Shown piece by piece: positions 61,609 to 64,000 of a DNA stretch of 64,000 nt (its first letter is position 1; every line of letters begins with the position of its first letter). A program made the position numbers and the translations under genes. Origin of the DNA: Oncomelania hupensis (lineage: Eukaryota; Mollusca; Gastropoda; Littorinimorpha; Pomatiopsidae); NCBI GenBank assembly GCA_036898135.1, contig CM072523.1:43831011-43895010 (forward strand). The letters are read 5' to 3'. The notes below the pieces were generated by a model. That model was not told where the DNA came from, did no database searches, and worked only from the letters and a program-made list of their open reading frames with translations.

Positions 61609-62466
61609 CACAGGCTGGGAAGTCTCGTCTTTCGTAGGCCTCAATTACGTACTGTACATAAGGTGTTTTACTCCCTCACTTCCTTTTGAGCGACTGACCT
61701 CCAAAAATCGCCTTACCTACATTTTGTGTCCACTTCAAACTCAAACGGAGGCTGCCGACGAATCACAAAATACTCGTAGCAATACATTCGTATCAATTCA
61801 AACAAATTCAGCTCCAAATTCACTGCGAATTTGCTCCAAAACGCAGTCACAAAAGCTGGTCCGAACTTTGACACCACGCCGCTAGTCGAACTGTCATTGG
61901 TCGCCAAAAAATACACGCTATTAGGCCTAGTGAAGGGCGGACTATTAACAGATTGGAAAGTCGCCAACGATCATGTGTTGATATCGCAAGAGTAGTCGGC
62001 CCTTCATTAGGCCTAATAGGGTGTATTGATAAGCGACCAATGAGAGAGCGTGCAAGGCAGTTGAAATGTATACGGCATTTGAAATGCAAGGGTTGGCAGA
62101 GTCTCCTCTCTGAAAATCCTTATCGGGAAGAGAGGGGACTATAAACTGATATACAAATGCAAGGCAGTTGAAATGTATACGGAGCGACTAGCTGCGTTGG
62201 GTCAAAATTCGGACCCGCTTTTGTGACTGCGTTTTGGAACGAATTTGCAGTGAATTTGGAACTGAATTCGTCTGAAGTGATACGAATGTGTTGCTATACG
62301 TGTTTGTGATTCGTCGGCACCCTCCGTTTGATTTTGAAGTGGACACAAAAAAATGGGTAAAGCGTGGTTTGGGGATCAGTCGCTGAAACGGAAGACGGTA
62401 TACTACGTACGTATTTAGGAGGCCTACGAGTTTACAAAGACGAATGAAAAGACTTCAGAACCTGTG
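61609..62466. mobile_element. 858-bp element with long (about 270-bp) inverted arms and inner inverted repeat
   Basis: The ends are CACAGGCTGGGAAGTCT and AGACTTCAGAACCTGTG, inside GAT repeats on both sides. Outer arms are 61609-61875 and 62196-62466, matching through GTAGGCCTC, GCGACTGA, TGTGTCCACTTCAAA, GACGAATCACAAA and CAAAACGCAGTCACAAAAGC. A second inverted pair is nested inside: 61893-61947 and 61994-62050, around TTAGGCCTA and GGTCGC. No transposase is recognised. Confidence 0.8.
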
Positions 62467-62929
62467 ATGATGATGAAGATGATGATGATGATGGTGATGA
62501 TGATGATGATAAAGAGTTGTTTGATTCTCCAGACCCAGCCAAGGAACGATGATTAGGAGGAGGAGGAGGAGAATGAGGAGGAGGAAGAGGATAGTGATAA
62601 GAAATTGTGTGATTCTGCAGATGCAACCAAGGATAAGGATGATTTATCAGAATGGTCGGGAAGGCACGCGGGTCTTAACCCTTCTTTAAGGCATCAAACC
62701 CCAGGAAATATGACTGATGCATCAAATTTGACAAGCCGCTTACTGTGTGTAACCCAGGAAATTTCATCCGTAGGAACCTGAAACCTGTCATATTTTCGAC
62801 TAGCAAAGTTCTCCGCCTGTGGTAAAAGCATAAAACAGAAACTGTGTCAAAGCAATCGCATAATTATTTAGTCTGATTAGTCACCTACATAAATAGATAG
62901 TTGTCAGCAGATTAAAAAACCAGTCCGGA

Positions 62930-63760
62930 GGTTTGGAGGAAGAACAGGCTGGTTTCAAAATAAAGCACAGCCGAGTGGAGCAATTGTCAACTGTGGCCGA
63001 TACCTAACGCATATATAACAAAAAACGATGTGCAGTACATTTAGAACTCTTCTATAGCTTCATAGACTTTAAGAAAGCGTTTGGTGTGATGGCGTATTGC
63101 AGGTTTAAAAACTTCAAATAAGGCAAGAGGTTAGTGCAGATCATTCGATTTAGGAACCCTGCAGTGCAGGTTTTATTGAACAACCAGATACGAGAGACTT
63201 ACCTCTCCAACCTATAGTCCTACTGGTGCATGTTTGGGGTGTCTACTTTCATCGACGTTGTTCAATCTGTTTTGGTGAAGAAAATAATGGAAACGCTCCA
63301 AGATCCCCACATACTTCCGTCTCCATCTATGGCAGACCTATTCGCAGCCTTCGATTTGCTGGCGACATTAACCTCATGGGCTAACTCTTAAGACCTTACT
63401 AAGGTAATTATCCTGCTCTCAAAGGTGGACATAAAAGTGCGACACACTGGCTTTCAATTGCAGGTACTTCTCCAAGGAATTAAAAGTCAGTTTGTCGCAC
63501 TTTACTAATTGGCTAGTACAGAGAAAGGGGCTTATAGAATAGAGATTAACACAGAGGAATCAACGCATATTGATCATCAACACAATGCAAGTGTAAACAT
63601 CGCCATGAATGGACAGATTAAAGGAGGTTACTCAATTCAAATACCTAGGAGCAAACCTTTACAAGGATGGCACAACCACATAAGGAATCCGCAGCCGGAT
63701 ACAGCTAGTGCAACAATGGACAGATTAATCGGAATGTCGAAACGTCGAAATATCACACTT
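62930..63760 (+). pseudogene. Diverged RTE-like LINE reverse transcriptase remnant
   Basis: Through several frameshifts the plus strand reads EEQAGFKIKHS, FYSFIDFKKAFGV, VQVLLNNQIRETYL, METLQDPH, LLATLTSWA, then after an interruption GAYRIEINTEES, VNIAMNGQIK and, in another frame, QFKYLGANLYKDG. These are in RT order. The catalytic Asp pair region is degraded. A fragment of the foldback element (63400-63475) lies inside. Confidence 0.75.
63400..63475 (+). repeat. Fragment of the foldback element arm
   Basis: TAATTATCCTGCTCTCAAAG, GGTGGACATAAAAGTGCGAC and TGGCTTTCAATT match 2935-2985. It interrupts the LINE remnant. Confidence 0.75.
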
Positions 63761-63913
63761 AATTAATTAAAAAAAAAAGTAACATTATTAATAAAGCGCT
63801 GCAATCAAACAGTTCTGTCGGCTCAAAGCGCATTTTAAAACAAGGTAAAATAATGCACAGTTTTAGAAACAACATCAACACATTTAAAAACGCAAATACA
63901 CACTCACCGCATA

Positions 63914-63962
63914 GACACACACACACACACACACCCACACATACACCCACCCACACACACAC
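63914..63962. repeat. CA-rich microsatellite at right end
   Basis: CA repeats with CCCA interruptions. Confidence 0.9.
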
Positions 63963-64000
63963 CATTACATACAAAGAGTGACATTAAAATAAAGTTAACA

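Overview
The window is eukaryotic and very probably from an invertebrate animal. It has spliced genes with GT-AG introns, an animal-type S-formylglutathione hydrolase, abundant LINE, SINE and MITE remnants, and long microsatellites. A mollusc, perhaps a gastropod, is my guess from the repeat style; the sequence alone does not prove it. There are no bacterial operons, rRNA genes, CRISPR arrays or convincing stand-alone tRNA genes. Most long open frames are simple-repeat artefacts or retroelement fragments.

Two host genes could be reconstructed by hand. On the minus strand (42-5281) lie the first five coding exons of esterase D/S-formylglutathione hydrolase. The gene runs off the left edge exactly at the catalytic serine codon, and one of its introns uses a GC donor. 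On the plus strand (12270-44578) is an 18-exon gene whose exons join in phase into 1707 nt, predicting 568 aa. It encodes a multi-pass membrane protein resembling amino-acid/auxin-permease-type transporters. The two genes are divergent, with about 7 kb of repeat-rich DNA between their start codons. Two further candidate exons are less secure: a THAP zinc-finger exon ending at 54201, and a 62-codon exon at 42029-42214.

The rest is transposon stratigraphy. It includes an almost complete but broken RTE-like LINE (6977-10130) nested in a TTAA-flanked element. The same LINE recurs as at least seven more fragments, many with a GGATA tail. A young 5'-truncated LINE has an intact 698-aa reverse-transcriptase ORF (19042-21586). 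An RNase H-bearing LINE fragment (17871-18936) has a 12-bp target-site duplication (TSD). A family of about 700 bp is present in six copies, four of them with 12-14 bp TSDs, and shares its 3' end with the RNase H LINE. A CR1/L2-like LINE on the minus strand (35283-41644) has been split by at least three later insertions. DNA elements include two piggyBac-like 490-bp MITEs, a mariner-like MITE, a pogo/Tigger-like remnant, two CAG...CTG elements, a foldback element and an 858-bp long-arm inverted repeat. Several tRNA-derived SINEs are also present.

I found no convincing new multi-gene system. The most distinctive observations are three. A 13-copy minisatellite has grown from the end of a coding exon together with its splice donor (15663-16440). 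A piggyBac-like MITE has its own empty site preserved in a neighbouring tandem duplicate (3396-4110). The 700-bp family has clean TSDs and parasitises a LINE 3' end.
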